A stretch of DNA of 64,000 nt from assembly GCA_026414565.1 (NCBI GenBank), contig JAOAIT010000044.1, positions 62,001-126,000 on the forward strand, read 5' to 3'. The notes beneath the pieces were generated by a model that ran no database searches, had not been told where the DNA came from, and saw only the letters and a list, made by a program, of their open reading frames with translations. This document shows positions 58,501 through 60,764 of this stretch, in pieces; position 1 is the first letter of the stretch; each line of letters begins with the position of its first letter. The stretch comes from Verrucomicrobiia bacterium. Lineage in GTDB: Bacteria; Verrucomicrobiota; Verrucomicrobiia; Limisphaerales; Fontisphaeraceae. The position numbers and the translations under genes were made by a program.

Positions 58501-58632
58501 AGCGCGTTGCCGCCGGGCGAGTATTACCTCGGCATTATCCTGGACCCGGTGGGGGTGCTGACGGAGACCAGCCGGGCGGACAACGTCGGGCGTGTGGCGG
58601 TGGAGCGCGTGTCGGCCACAGGGAATCCATGA
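28540..58632 (+). CDS. Giant LEPR-XLL, multi-CARDB modular surface protein (10,030 aa)
   Basis: One uninterrupted frame of 10,031 codons; ATG at 28540 with GAAG six bases upstream. There is no ordinary signal peptide: a basic start leads to LEPRVLLSAD at residues 30-39, the LEPR-XLL motif found at the N-terminus of very large exoproteins. Domains in order (approximate residues): about 33 CARDB units (99-4711) with a LamG-like insert at 1301-1517; IPT-like (4826-4917); unrecognised helical part (5044-5264); beta-propeller (5601-5857); SbsA-type Ig (5858-5967); nine cadherin/He_PIG-type Ig units (6077-6951); YD/RHS segment (7147-7421); dockerin-like calcium loops (7530-7588); BIG2 (7684-7864); IPT (8098-8201); YncE-like propeller (8231-8637); unrecognised beta-rich part (8921-9294); then PPC and CARDB modules alternating to the end. 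It probably acts in adhesion, matrix formation or binding of large substrates outside the cell. No C-terminal sorting signal is visible. The 177 bases upstream are AT-rich, without a clear promoter. Confidence 0.93.
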   Translation: MVRVGARSKPARRRWLAVQDEHMRWGLELLEPRVLLSADMPGAVVPELWPPEVGVDGLQPAGEEEVAYTFESAPSVVQESLLPEGEPLISPDANGGQPDLVVASATVPANGYVHSVPVQFTVTNQGNAAVAATNIFSRIFLARTAVFDPANYSWDDVLGQKSVRYDLPGGTLAAGASFTVQTWVNPEEWRWDTAAGTAYVHIVVDSEGFVAESNETNNQHPGQAIQLRKALIDLNPTGLSPPATASIGSPVNVNISVQNLGSDEATGVGGVLYGQVYLSLNNTLELGGNNPDLALGAFPINNLAPIPAGGSRQGTLVFGVSRWDNVQLNTDYYLIVVVNGSGTMSYGTRQPETEMANNTIVSSATMRFGAAQADLTVVSADVGGLTSAQAGQTITVSYTVRNIGTAGAGVPRTMEWQENWVDAIYVSDDNQYDSGDTQVQGAWEVMRYRDILGPGQQYSRVQIQVILPTRGGQYLIFRTDDWEALPETNEANNTLAVPLQINFTPPDLEITNAQITGGTVGPGQTIQISWTLRNTGGNIASTFNDAFYLSNDSVFDANTDTFLTNYFQSQPLATNQSRTYETSLFLPANAMGSYLLVVTDRNNDLPETNENNNVYALPIQLAAADLVVQSVSVTPVVISTTSFTVNYTVRNQGTGATSASYWYDAVYISADNVLDQQNDLLVSTIYIASWNTSLPVAANGTYSKQGTFTLPASAPSGPVYIFVVTDYNNGQPETSDSNNAGSTTATIGAGDLAVTAANVSLAVRQVGSVEGYSWYGVNPQSPFSLKVGEAVVLQTLTTLHRGTAPANVTLTLRNQSGAVVGSWAATQDGSNPNLWRVDGLNFNLAAGEYTLHDSDPSTWVADPYTGRGMALVTFATARRTTSPLQVILGERLSVTWTVTNSTADAITTTSWSDGWYLSNDPVYDTGDTYLEAFSRTGGLGANASYNGSGQLTFTAPAAGTYYLILVTDRSQQVREVNEGNNAGVAIQVQAIAPDLRPTELQMPSVLVLGATVEARWTVINEGVAPLWSYWSDGLYFSRDNQWDYNDYFLTSPTTENWVPLAPNGTYTFTQTFLASASLPLGEGYFILKVNQSGYYGVLESDMTDNFIVRPVTVVAPDLAVTRTAAPATIAWGQSLRITMEVTNQGVHPASSLWYDGLILSENATYESADYTLSTNWRGETLAAGGSYEAVFEFVFSRKVSGSYYLLFMADLYNDQGETNAGNNLVAVPVTILPGPDLVVTQTSGPASGSPDGVIEVGWTVTNRGGAAGGRWQDLVYLSTDTTAGGGDISMGWTDIWAGGWREGQNALLLPSYGGYVSTNLNLNQTTAGGGVTFELWVFPYNNYRSGALLSTNSGNWTYFWALMQNGPTWSLCNGIQEIDTGLPVQVGQWQHLAAVFDPANGVKLYHSAVAQPFVSTQIDFTNDDAALTIGANQGGYQVFEGLVDEVRVWNGVRSAAQIAANRNTVFGSGEAGLVGFWRFEESGGQVAQDASGQGNHGTLVVQYGYSPARVRGLADGYSVTRSMRLPTEAAAGAYHLLFVTNPYGAQPETNENNNLASRPLAIESADLVPQILSAPSTAAGGQNIPLSWRVTNSGSGAANATSWYDRVFLSSDTQWDANDTELYTHYRDNAGGLGAGAAYTVNANVTLPGNAAGAQYLLVVTDFYNFQGETNETNNVASVAIVLNAPDLVIPATGADAPVTPARAVLGDTLTLTWTVQNTGAYPTQVAWYDQIYLSADAALDAADVLLGSFWQGAVLAAGQKMARSGNVFLPETTLLGPGKYLLFVADGGRHQGETDENNNVAAVAIEIAAPDLTIGNLNVPATAALGQTIEVSWTVTSANEAARADWYDHIYFSVNNQLDAADTRLLTVWTGDQTPLAAGQSYTLTRNVTLPATASGTFYLLFVADGSRHQGETNENNNMAVAPITLVAPDLAAERATVPATLISGQEFQLSYRVANVGGAPALAGWLDALYLSTDAIFQPGADVLIEQWSAAERVPLAAGANYSAIRTVRLPGVTAGTYYLILVTDATATQGESNEDNNARASDPVIITVPDLTVTAVSVPASASPNQTITVSWTVANTGTVAAPADWWDGIYLSADDVWDEGDTRLARRDMAALTPLAAGATYTAQAQVTLPALPVGNYYLIIRVDDAGHQGESNEANNTRASTVIRVEAPDLRVTNGLGPAQAAAQQTITVSWTVTNAGPGVASATWRDGIYLSNDNRLTGDDLLVTTFDMSSQSPVAVNGSYTRTEQVTLPAAASALHQYLLVVVDAQQQQGETDETNNYFAISITILPPPDLRLTGATSPATAAVGQWIEVAWTVTNQSSSTAFADWVDRVYLSNDNQWSQDDLLLGSVLVAAQTPLAGGANYSLSAQVRLPMNAVGAKFLIIRVDADNQQVEAEETANNFVVRPITVTDPDLVITASTAPATASWGQRVTIGWTVTNQGTGAAMGTWVDRVYLSADATLDPNTDLLVLEHWAGNAALAAGAAYEVSREVTMPSGLTGEVRFIFVTDARQEQAESNENNNVRVHPGATSFNAADLVVSAAGAPAVLAWGERIAVSWTVTNGGTGQAMASWWDAVYLSLDNVLDSGDTILASVWRSSGTPLNPGASYEVNLGTGGVAAIPAAIGTGARFLIFHTDTGNTQLESDNANNTRVVPVEVRAPNLVFAAGTTLPATLESGKPATLNWTVQNTGTGRATTGWVTVVLLSTDAVPSADDLILGTFSRTEVLDAGATLADTRTVQIPGGLTGSRHLLLVVDHYQNQPESNENDNVLARAVSLSAPDLALSNVAFRSDNANPQVFANGNTLTVEWTTTNTGSAPADRVWGERVVLTKDAFLGNFDDILVGHVTQNTPLAAGASVSRSVSVQLPWGVEGAYTLVIRVDVWNEQPEVNENNNRHDAPLTIVYATPPADLVVETVVGPETALTGAAIAVSWRVVNQGTAATTAARWQDQVYLSADDTFGNDRLLGTFERNGALASGANYGQQVTVILPEDLTAGTYWLFVVTDAANWLNEPGAENNNTTRSLGPVTVALAPVPDLVVASVTSTATAVAGQTATVTWTVRNDGAAATGRAWVDRLYFSSNGQVQGAAYLGEFTRPNDLAPGAVYSVERTVTVPLLADGSYQWLVVTDATGQVFERGGENNNQGVSAAVTLLHPDLEVTTASTVAAAQSGTQITVNWTTRNSGTGVTGGQWVERIYLSTDGTLSGEDVLLGSRERVGALAAGASYNASLPVTLPNGINGAYFLIVQTDATGVIAEGAAYETNNTRASNAVTVTLAPFTDLAVSGVLTQPLVVGDPADLSVTWTVTNVSSQVGPVDTWVDRVVLSRNATLGDNDDLVIGEFTHTGLMPAGTSYTLTRIMTLPPATEGRFTLFVVTDATDVVYEHTNTGPNSASPGHVVDIVPRPYADLRVTSVTASATDTGGGPLNNGDTLTISWSVINAGPADGGNSIGQTSVPEWYDQVWLARNADGSGPLISLRSFSRVGHLAVGASYTRTAEVTLPADASGTYYLVLRTNSNNNVYEFIYGGAANTAVSAALTVTYVPPPAVDLEVTNVVVPTLPVPDGSAIDVTWTVRNNQVDDALGTWTDIIYIAPNGNLSQKIEIGRFTLTQGVGAGRSYTRTENFRLPQHISGVYQVFVHTDGRNELLETNENNNATILEPLTVQLRPRPDLQVTTLTVPETVTAGAVIDVEWVVSNLGTVATPTGGSRWFDGVYLSLNNTWDGGDWLLAWVQNGSALGPGEQYRSTGAYRLPAAVGGPMYILVVADAGGAVDEFPNEGNNVLARPVFVDVTPVPPPDLVVSDVAGPTEAFDGTTITVTYRVTNRGAGVTYPAAWMDALWLTNDKRRPGGPEDILIGTAWHTGALQVGESYVGTITGKLPEHFSGVYELMVYTDSSNAVYELTFDVNLNPDDPNALDNNNFKTAATGPMTVIYTPPADLEVVDVRVPATAVRGERITVTWTVKNNGANATDLDRWADAIYLSTDPVLHDNQGQQWMVFGLLHEGRLDRGQSYTQTATFTLPPGLDAAYVIVETNVEPKKILTEEVLLLREMSELSGRIAERIGDVNNMSMAEVNARLDALTLNDIKYILWGDKKVEKVWEGPFTNNNTRPAACAVLGGWADLAVTNVTVPAGAFSGESLTISWTVTNVGAVPVYRGTERWRDYVYLSPDASFIYNRATALGNVVHTQTATGLLRPGESYTVTHTFTLPPGVSGRQFIYVFSDRDPRKESPDYPWGPVPIDALLSGDLQFPDWPSYIQDRVWEGPPENKRNNVASAQTTVTFREPDLRVLPGSLVIPATANSGQTIDIRWTVENAGTRVTRTDYWVDRVYISTDASLDRYDLMIGEYRRREVLEAGATYTVNTTVRLPDDIQGRFYLLVYIDSPYGPDRNLPWALPYPTAVGAARIEGPSPATEWNLMANVKEFHLEANNITATPVQVTLVNLPDLQVTQVGFDGGPDAGAGHAITGRQFTVTYTVTNLGNGAVPDRQGQWTDHLYLSRDKFLDVRSDHFLGSVDHTGVLNSNGTYTVTATFFVPRGLLGPYYVMVLTDVTSTSKPYGIVYEGANEGNNSSASVAPMIIDQAPPTDLVVDEVTVPATGAASQPVTLTYTVRNATTNNERARGYWADALYLSDDAVWDLGDKLIGRVELEPVPGQPGKFRPIYRDLAPGQSYTGTLTALLPAVLPGQYRVIVRTDIFDDIYEAQNNANNRRASSDTMTVTVPRLQFGRPATGTIAAGQELLFEVEAPYGETMEINLVAADKTAANELYVLYEGLPNSIRYDAAFEGHLWSDQTARVPLTKAGKYYILVRCASAAGPTEVTVSARLLPFGIRTVTPDTGGDSRYVTLEVRGARFAENAILKLVRPQFGEYEPVNYRVVDATRIIGVFDLRNAPHGLYDVVVINPGGQVAVMPYRYLVETAQPLSLTVGMGGPNEIEFGQVGWYGFGVYSLTNVDAPYVHFEFGLPRVVDGAGGYMSWAEWVRAELGDPNFPVGDPLIFRTNLTGAPNVAGVPWASLDSILNLNGQLLASGFTFDFVNRGFMALTFTADVRPEMRDVLKVNPKALKELKEDPLGLYEDLTFKFWIAAAATPMTSTEYIAYQTGVAERYRQAILADPNAPQALLMAAANASQWTTLYLAGLRDAGQLRPEDTPPAVNLLPATSSLMSIITAGLLGVDTQGRIIQAGNLVEFFNLVRKWYGHDATRVGDPNVLPTRQQFDLGLTHETHFEAFWVHGGIFDEGGGPAIQTPNLGSFFGGTGTVSDLVRMVGPTGYGAENFVPTATYLPYQITFRNAADSTQAIKQIQIRQQLDEDLDVRSFQLGDILLGDIQIHIPAERGSFSGDFDFTKELGFVVRVTAGVDVVSRIALWNIVALDPMTGLPPTDPSVGLLKPDVDGSQRGVVSYLIKDWPAYTQGVVHETGLSIDAAARVVFDNGTPLDTNTHTATLDVRAPVTSLTVTDLGVDTQDRRSYRLSFNATDDAGGSGVKDYTIYLALDGGAWQVWQRRTTQREFLYVTPAGATAQFIVLAADNAGNVEEPPGGQVVPAYNPGVNLGNLPTASTLGATVTLPLATPVTTPSTNPLFLQALQQIPAGQSATRPARFATVFEPFVLGVFAWDFASSGANIGPLGMAFAPDGQTVFISGGAGRNQIWKFGPGGGSANVAPWATLPVPVYDMQFDAAGRLWATTGGGPLIEIDPVSGAILGRYGDGITLGLAVHPTSGLIYTAASSGVLIFNPATRQFAGFSSTRVYDLAFAPDGRLYGTTWPDDGKVVRFDARGNAEIFLIPAQPANGLAFGLPGTPLANLLFLNHGGTGALTMVDLVNGRSIDVAQGGVRGDFLAVSPQGRLFVTQGDQVLTFFPRTPPVVVAMTPVNQSRVLPVVNQVTLRFDTEMLDAGAVAGSVTNPAYYSVQRLSDSQPVRITRVVYDAATRSAVVQFEPLAEGAYRVRVSAEVRSALGVAMTAPVTAEFTVLPDLTLMVPPEITNVRLNLQTQTVLFDVRVVNPFGYELLAPYRLYFTGLAGTTAVVVGADGVSDEGVPYVNLSGPATLAAGQATEYRTVRVYNPDGLSFQLLSRVSITAAANAAPVIASTPPTTATRGMPYTYQVAATDAEGGDLIYLLVAGPAGASLHPATGLLAWTPGASAAAVETFEVRVFDARGAAAVQRWTVTVANANQAPFMLPIADVSLTEGALLELAVGATDADNDALSFWAGNLPPGAVFDAQNNILRWQTRGDSAGRYEGVTVYVSDGRVTVSRSFTVVVANLNQPPVIAPMMDRTIAEGQLVSFAVPGSDVDGDALTYTLLNPPLGGELNPVTGVFTWRPAYNQHGVYALNFQVSDGVATANRTVTLTVLNVNGPVYFEPVDRWDILEGQAMSVVLTVVDPDHPMGVGAPLADGSADNDFLRPDLTWSYDTLPAGAEFNPNTGLFRWKPGYQQAGTYNLRFTVTDDGDGTGQPASAMVTLQIRVRDANAPPQIPALANVRLAVGERLVIPVSVTDADGVAGLTLSMGGLPGFGLPAWATFVDLGNGRGTLTVEPTLTQQRGDHTFTLSAMDNGNGDPRAALTAVKSFIVTVVAPNARPQFAHVPTQVVAVVGQTLTLEVTVSDLDEDPLTWSATNLPPGATFAGLTVYGTARLTWTPAAGNMGTHTVTLRVTDSGNGDAARALSDERAVQVVVRAANQAPLLLPIGARTVTEMQTLNFTLRAVDADNDLLTYSVSRLPRGAEFNPVTGVFTWTPSYDQAGAYSLRFAVTDGSASSAEQMVITVTNTNRAPQFVPINDSLALENNLLQFAVLAGDLDGDPLAYSLVGAVVNGQVVNPPRGVTFDAATRMLTWTPGFDQAGVYVLRFSARDPGGLAATADARIEVLNVNQAPVVERMSGHVVRVNQPFQMQVPARDPDTGTVLAYTIEGLPEGATFSASGLLAWTPRPSQAGAYDLRVRVSDGELEAFGNLRLVVSETPIPPALTIEMTPSFAVTPGQAVFIHALAGGIADLAAVTIAVDGQAMALDAFGRARFVPAQPGQYTITATARDVDGQTASATAFLKVRDPQDTTAPVARLLLPLGAVVISEPTDLFGLVRDANLDRWTLELLLPGLNLPPVLLASGRQGVEEGWLARLDPGHFLNGAYELRLTVRDISGARTEASRWIEIRSEKEDILARTENDVTVSLGGLTFVLQRYYNSLAGGWSGSFGVGWSAPLLETFVMLNVASTGAESQGLFNGLRPDTRVVMRLPDGRMGGFTFAPIRQQQGGVVWYEPAWVPDAGVNWQLTTPGALLELAGGVFYQRGTGLPYHPANPLLGAVAWQFTDVAGRLYQYNAQGQLRGVVVGNQRLEVTQAGIFAPNGERLAFQRDAAGRITALTLPDGSQVLYTYDTAGRLATVNSLAGGERRWYGYETASGLLNVVIAPTGQASLMFEYGERGLINRAVILSGVATSLREALAAPFTGNLAAGQTRYFALLVNPTELASSATGTLLLGASLAGAGPLAPALPQVAAGLPEAAQVTSSLARALYTVRQPGPVVVAISAANGAAGSYTLGFTLPGDLNADGLVNGADSVLLAAAFGTQSGQPNYTLAADADRDGRVDAWDRYYLERNFGFAANRPPTAQAATATTYAGIGVSVNLGRYSSDADGNRLYYRLTNVTHGTAVLGGDGQTVYFIPAAGYTGTGAGFDFVADDGAARSAAGRVSIQLSNATLEALVIRAVDGVLNLPRNGAGRLAVYARFSDGNVVSAPPGFVQWESLNPAVAMVDQTGAVWGRAEGAATIRATRAGTTLAAAAAVMVGAVEMPAQVEIYPGAYVLPAGGTRAILVNARTASGSLVDWSPASTGTTYTSGNTAVVTVSADGLVTAVGLGTTTVTVIHEGVRRELAFTVATTVPSGSVVGSAGGIVQNADQISVAVPPGAYVAGAISVTTLNQSQLGLGLPAGFNFIRALNLGLPTGAPGQALGLSVPTGLAAGESLYVFRLGTMLMADGTTQTAWELVDTAVVGADGRAQTTSPPYAGVQASSQFLFARNDQVRWFRLTEYYDNSNIEVITSGAEGQRAYFVRPNAFYGGLYPLPANAVAIRVWRFAADGSARDAQGNATVGTAVVELPPVGGVFVTHVAVPDPNFTEQIPYINGAQIAWVPNAGGVVTGTVTIQGQNFGTNKNDLTIIFIRDSLFRLANFDAGGYLPGDFYRVDGSQLTAVTDNTITLALPNIPGLARYSILVERKFEVWQWQGGRDPQRAYVTKRSPFDQKPTVAPPSYVWVANNSTNTVTVINPLAANGPAVVLNIPVGRGPTGVAVTNDGLLALVVNTTDATVSFIDTITLREIDLDPNDSEPLTRLKLPRGGLPWDIAIHPGQTEQRAFIADRAGPYVYEISTRLPGSSGLYHAYTVHRIEAPVPLSGLTGITVTGTAQSATHYLVVTSPGRAPYYGGDLVVEPGYLFAARLPLYSQQALKFQSLMLGAKPFGVEPGRTPTEVGVAIRARDPVGLTMVNLETMSITRTVGMDFSPAWQIRRQYDRSVDATVNNVYLGVYSAFLDPGFQNQLVLALGRQWDASKYFDINNIEDVIFVRVGGRDYALVLGNCTFNGTDDFTRDPFLGHGSNIGIVRDPFTAQAKLIAATREVPRAWADQLTLDPYGLYVMATFKGVNEVHYYAVNELIAAAEAMAADVGDNIRTSVDVYADQKGLRLTRGVVRNAWLGKPTGIASSPATATELLALNMAYYPRYEASGGRPALVIEYLLYGKPLDPRQTPLRLTVYSMRTAQYEDGTFIPDSSTYSALLTNDVYYQPGRHSYVLQLPAELPVANNVWYVARLDSGNVVAELDENNNDVAVQVRSGALVAAYDGNPDLAVFGTYIQGEAFNNKFTLSLHAEVARNAGTVSIFLGGKAVPLVSQGNGVYEFTLAMETLVAGRTPLRYTVLDRQARTLVDETTFIEVLPVPQWMAPVQTPARQRSIAWDATLNGGLGGYWFFAADYPLSYTTTISPNAPSFLANRTMAFGLGAHLWMAIGLDGKVIWQDAGPSLYVTILDFQVMDANLPGSMFFSLLPEGLEEITFTGRSLENHPIASWLMTLIPAMKVSETKFGDLSGLAGLLERGAKTEGVTESTGVWDLFRRGASDYSSTEEARQRLGQWQEPVDDEAQWEKSLTIKHKPFKLNERLELTEGELSVSFSWSLKLLSVEMSWPLYGLPKVGAINAVMEIEGQLGFSLGGEIKVANGDLSVTPVKFTAEVTGTVSAGVKAEVLGVGAKLVLSAELKASLEYAPFNTPRFKITFPFELKYTTSYDVLITSGDIKRLSGTLLKTEDLLQFPYGFQWMPADGLVAEDLARNDTFGRAAPLGVLNGDTQSRPELHALLSALRLANPADADYFSFRTLAAGGEDDAVTLNFAMSNPNVRAMLLDGAGTPVALMTMTNATTGRLSLRGLPAGLYVLYVQSGESLGLNYGLRVQAPVVAGPALVAELTTSNNGLVLPGQAIPLTLRITNYGQSAAPASQAALQWSADAQFNAANALLAGPWSVPALAAGQTWEQTLSVTLPERLVGPVYLGLSADRRGVVPELVREDNLAVLRFEATLAPDRFEANESPSQAAHLGGLVASREWSGLTLHHLGDQDWYRFQLAQTGTASDRVSVTPQDTLQRLHVALYDAAGVLLRQSGAAAGGAVTLSLQNLPAGDYYLRVLPGEAGITYTLKLESAERALSNLAIEGLALPAELRAGNGLDRATVVVSNYGAAPARSFGVAVILVDGGTEYELARTTVDILAAGQTAELNLPLQVNGTWNLGSNLQLRVVVDDAAVVAELNEGDNRRATSITVARNQDAQEVQETGVEGWLDLGVMRGAQTTTGRNLHSPQDVDLMRFRLLATGGAADAITLTFNAATSGMTAVLLDGNMQFVALASEVTPGTLRLSLEGRAAGAYYLLVNGAAAPLPYTVQWQTPNPSGANLAVESLDANRYYVSGSLSVTARFANFGNAAAGAFKIRYFASTDATIDPNTDTPLTGLISVDGLAAGAAATDTRELDLSALPPGEYYLGIILDPVGVLTETSRADNVGRVAVERVSATGNP
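28834..42672 (+). repeat. Tandem CARDB-domain repeat array (about 33 units)
   Basis: Repeating unit of about 121-122 residues (363-366 bases) inside the giant gene. The consensus runs: PDLxVT...PATA...GQTIxVSWTVTNQGTG, then WxDxVYLSxD, then LAAGxSYTxT, VTLPA, GxYYLLVxTD, and a closing ETNExNN. Conserved aspartates at successive DL positions 34330, 34696, 35059, 35425 and 35788 show the regular period. Units 12-18 (about 33967-36520) are the most uniform; the first eight and the last eight vary more in length. CARDB is an Ig-like, often calcium-influenced adhesion module in bacterial and archaeal surface proteins. Confidence 0.9.
46770..49390 (+). repeat. Nine tandem cadherin/He_PIG-type Ig units
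   Basis: Nine units of roughly 90-110 residues inside the giant gene, each opening with N-x-x-P (NAAPVI, NQAPFM, NQPPVI, NGPVYF, NAPPQI, NARPQF, NQAPLL, NRAPQF, NQAPVV). Most have the calcium-site-like D-x-D-x-D (DADNDAL, DVDGDAL, DLDEDPL, DADNDLL, DLDGDPL) and close with a strand such as GVFTWTPSYDQAG. They form a second rod-like section downstream of the CARDB array. Confidence 0.85.
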
Positions 58633-60746
58633 GGGTGGGCACAACACAAATCCACGTTTGCAAATGGGGCCGTATCCGAGGGGCGGCAGCCCCTTGGGCT
58701 GTGCTATGGGCATGGTGCTGGGTGCTTTTGGCCGGCCCTGCCGCGGGCGGAGTGCTGTTGAATGCGGAGTTTTCGGTGACCAATGCGCAGAGCGCGCTTT
58801 ATGGGTGGAGCGCCCCCTTCAGTGTGTCCGTGACCAATGGCCGGGCCATTCTGGTGGAGGATGGAGTGCATCTGCCGGTGCGGCTGCAGCAGCAGTTTGA
58901 TCTGACTCCCAATGTCACCCAGCTTCGCCTGACCTTTGAAAACTGGGTGCTGGCCACCAATGCCGTGGGGCAGCCCCCGGATACTTTCCAGATATCTTTG
59001 TTGCGCACCAACCTGACGCCATTGGCCGCTCCGACGGGCCAGCCGGAATCCGCGGCGTTCTTCAGTTACCAGCAAAACGGGCAGGTCTTCTTTGGGCCGG
59101 GGGTGACTGTGCCGGGAGCGTCCACCAGCGGGGTGGTGTGGATGCCGCAATTCCCCCTAACTATTAGTGTCAATCTGACCAATATTACCTCCGCCATCCC
59201 CTCCCTGTTGGTGCTGGATTTGGTGGGCTTCGATCGCCCCGCCAGCCGGGTGGTATTGCGGCAGGTCAGGGTCATCGGCTGGGAGCCGCTGGGCGGGCCG
59301 GACACGGCCACCCTGGAGCAGGATTCCGCGGCCACGCTGCTGTTGCTGACCAACGATATTTCCCGCACCGGCCGGCCGCTGGTGCCTGCTTCGTGGCGGC
59401 TGGAGACACCCCCCGGGAATGGCACTGTCCAGTACAATTCGCAAACGGGCACGGCCCTTTATCAGCCGGCCGCCGGTTATGCAGGTAGTGACAGCTTCAC
59501 CTACACCATTGCCGATGAAGCCGGACACCGTTCCGACCCTGTGCTGGTGACCCTCACCATTACGCCGATCTCCCAGGATCCGAAGGATGCATGGCGCCGA
59601 CAATTTTTCGCTCCTGCGGACCTGGCGAATCCCGCGAAGGAGGCCACGGTGTGGGGCGACCAGGCCGATCCGGATGGCGATGGCCGTAATAATTTGCAGG
59701 AATACGTGGCGGGGACAGTGCCTACCAATGGCGCTTCAAAGCTGGAGTTTATCATAGAGCGCCAGGCCGGCGGAACGCGGTTGCGGGTCACGCCCCGCGC
59801 TGACGGGCGCATGTACACTGTGCTGGCCAGCAGCCGTCCGCAGGGGCCTTATACGCCGCTGGTCAATCCCCTGGTGCAAATCAACGGTAATCAACTCCTT
59901 ATCACTGACCGCGCCGGCGGCGCCGGCCCGCGGTTTTACCGCCTGCAGCTCATGCTCTGGCCGTCGCCCGAAATGCTGGCGTGGCGGCAGCAGTACTTCT
60001 CCGCTGCCGATTTGGGCAATCCCGCCAAAGAGGCCACCGTATGGGGTGATCAGGCCGATCCGGATGGCGATGGTCGTAATAACCTGCAGGAATACGTGGC
60101 GGGCACGGTACCCACCAACGCCGCCTCCCGGCTGCAATTCAGCATTGAGCGCGGGGCGGGCGTGGTGCGGCTGCGCATTACGCCGCGGGCGGAGGGCCGC
60201 ACTTACGTGGCGCTGGTCAGCAGCAGTCCGCTGGGGCCATTTACGCCGCTGGCCAACCCACTCACGCAAATCAGCGGCAACGAGCTGATCATTACGGATA
60301 CTGCACCCGGCACCGGCCCGCGCTTTTATCAGGTGCAGGTATTTCTCTCTCCGCCGGCGGGCCTCACCACCTGGCGGCAGCAGTACTTCTCCGCCGCCGA
60401 TTTGGCCAATCCGGTCAAGGAAGCCACGGTGTGGGGTGACCAGGCTGATCCGGACGGCGACGGGCGCAGCAACTTGCAGGAGTACGTGGCGGGCACGGTG
60501 CCCACCAACGCGGCCTCGCGGCTGGTGTTCAATGTGGAACGCGCTGCCGGGACGGTGCGGTTGCGCATTTCACCGCGGGCGGAGGGCCGCACTTACACCC
60601 TGCTGGTCAGCAGCAGCTTGTTGGGGCCCTACACGCCGGTGGCCAACCCGCAGGTGCAAATCAACGGCAGCGAGCTGATTCTGACGGATCCCGCCCCTCC
60701 GTCCGCCGGCACTCGTTTCTACCGGCTTGCCATCAGCATGCCCTGA
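58629..60746 (+). CDS. Secreted repeat protein coupled to the giant gene
   Basis: 705 residues; the ATG at 58629 overlaps the giant gene's stop codon (ATGA), so translation is likely coupled. A long basic N-terminus leads into a signal peptide core (AAAPWAVLWAWCWVLLAG). Residues about 45-215 form a beta-sandwich of unknown family. Residues about 220-310 resemble a cadherin-like repeat (GTALYQPAAGYAGSDSFTYTIADEAG). The remainder is three copies of a 130-residue module, each with a calcium-loop-like DPDGDGRNNLQEYVAGTVPTN followed by a beta domain ending RFYRLQ. No anchor or sorting signal is visible at the C-terminus. It may be a partner of the giant protein in anchoring or assembly, inferred from coupling only. 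It ends 18 bases before the end of the convergent hydrogenase operon. Confidence 0.88.
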   Translation: MRVGTTQIHVCKWGRIRGAAAPWAVLWAWCWVLLAGPAAGGVLLNAEFSVTNAQSALYGWSAPFSVSVTNGRAILVEDGVHLPVRLQQQFDLTPNVTQLRLTFENWVLATNAVGQPPDTFQISLLRTNLTPLAAPTGQPESAAFFSYQQNGQVFFGPGVTVPGASTSGVVWMPQFPLTISVNLTNITSAIPSLLVLDLVGFDRPASRVVLRQVRVIGWEPLGGPDTATLEQDSAATLLLLTNDISRTGRPLVPASWRLETPPGNGTVQYNSQTGTALYQPAAGYAGSDSFTYTIADEAGHRSDPVLVTLTITPISQDPKDAWRRQFFAPADLANPAKEATVWGDQADPDGDGRNNLQEYVAGTVPTNGASKLEFIIERQAGGTRLRVTPRADGRMYTVLASSRPQGPYTPLVNPLVQINGNQLLITDRAGGAGPRFYRLQLMLWPSPEMLAWRQQYFSAADLGNPAKEATVWGDQADPDGDGRNNLQEYVAGTVPTNAASRLQFSIERGAGVVRLRITPRAEGRTYVALVSSSPLGPFTPLANPLTQISGNELIITDTAPGTGPRFYQVQVFLSPPAGLTTWRQQYFSAADLANPVKEATVWGDQADPDGDGRSNLQEYVAGTVPTNAASRLVFNVERAAGTVRLRISPRAEGRTYTLLVSSSLLGPYTPVANPQVQINGSELILTDPAPPSAGTRFYRLAISMP
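59592..60746 (+). repeat. Three tandem 390-bp repeats in the coupled secreted-protein gene
   Basis: The conserved W codon of each unit lies at 59592, 59982 and 60372, and the GATCCGGA-type calcium-loop codons at 59667, 60057 and 60447, giving an exact 390-base period (130 residues). Similarity extends to the nucleotide level around the loop and around GCGGAGGGCCGCACTTAC, which indicates fairly recent internal duplication. Confidence 0.92.
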
Positions 60747-60764
60747 GTGCCGGGCGGTGATGGA

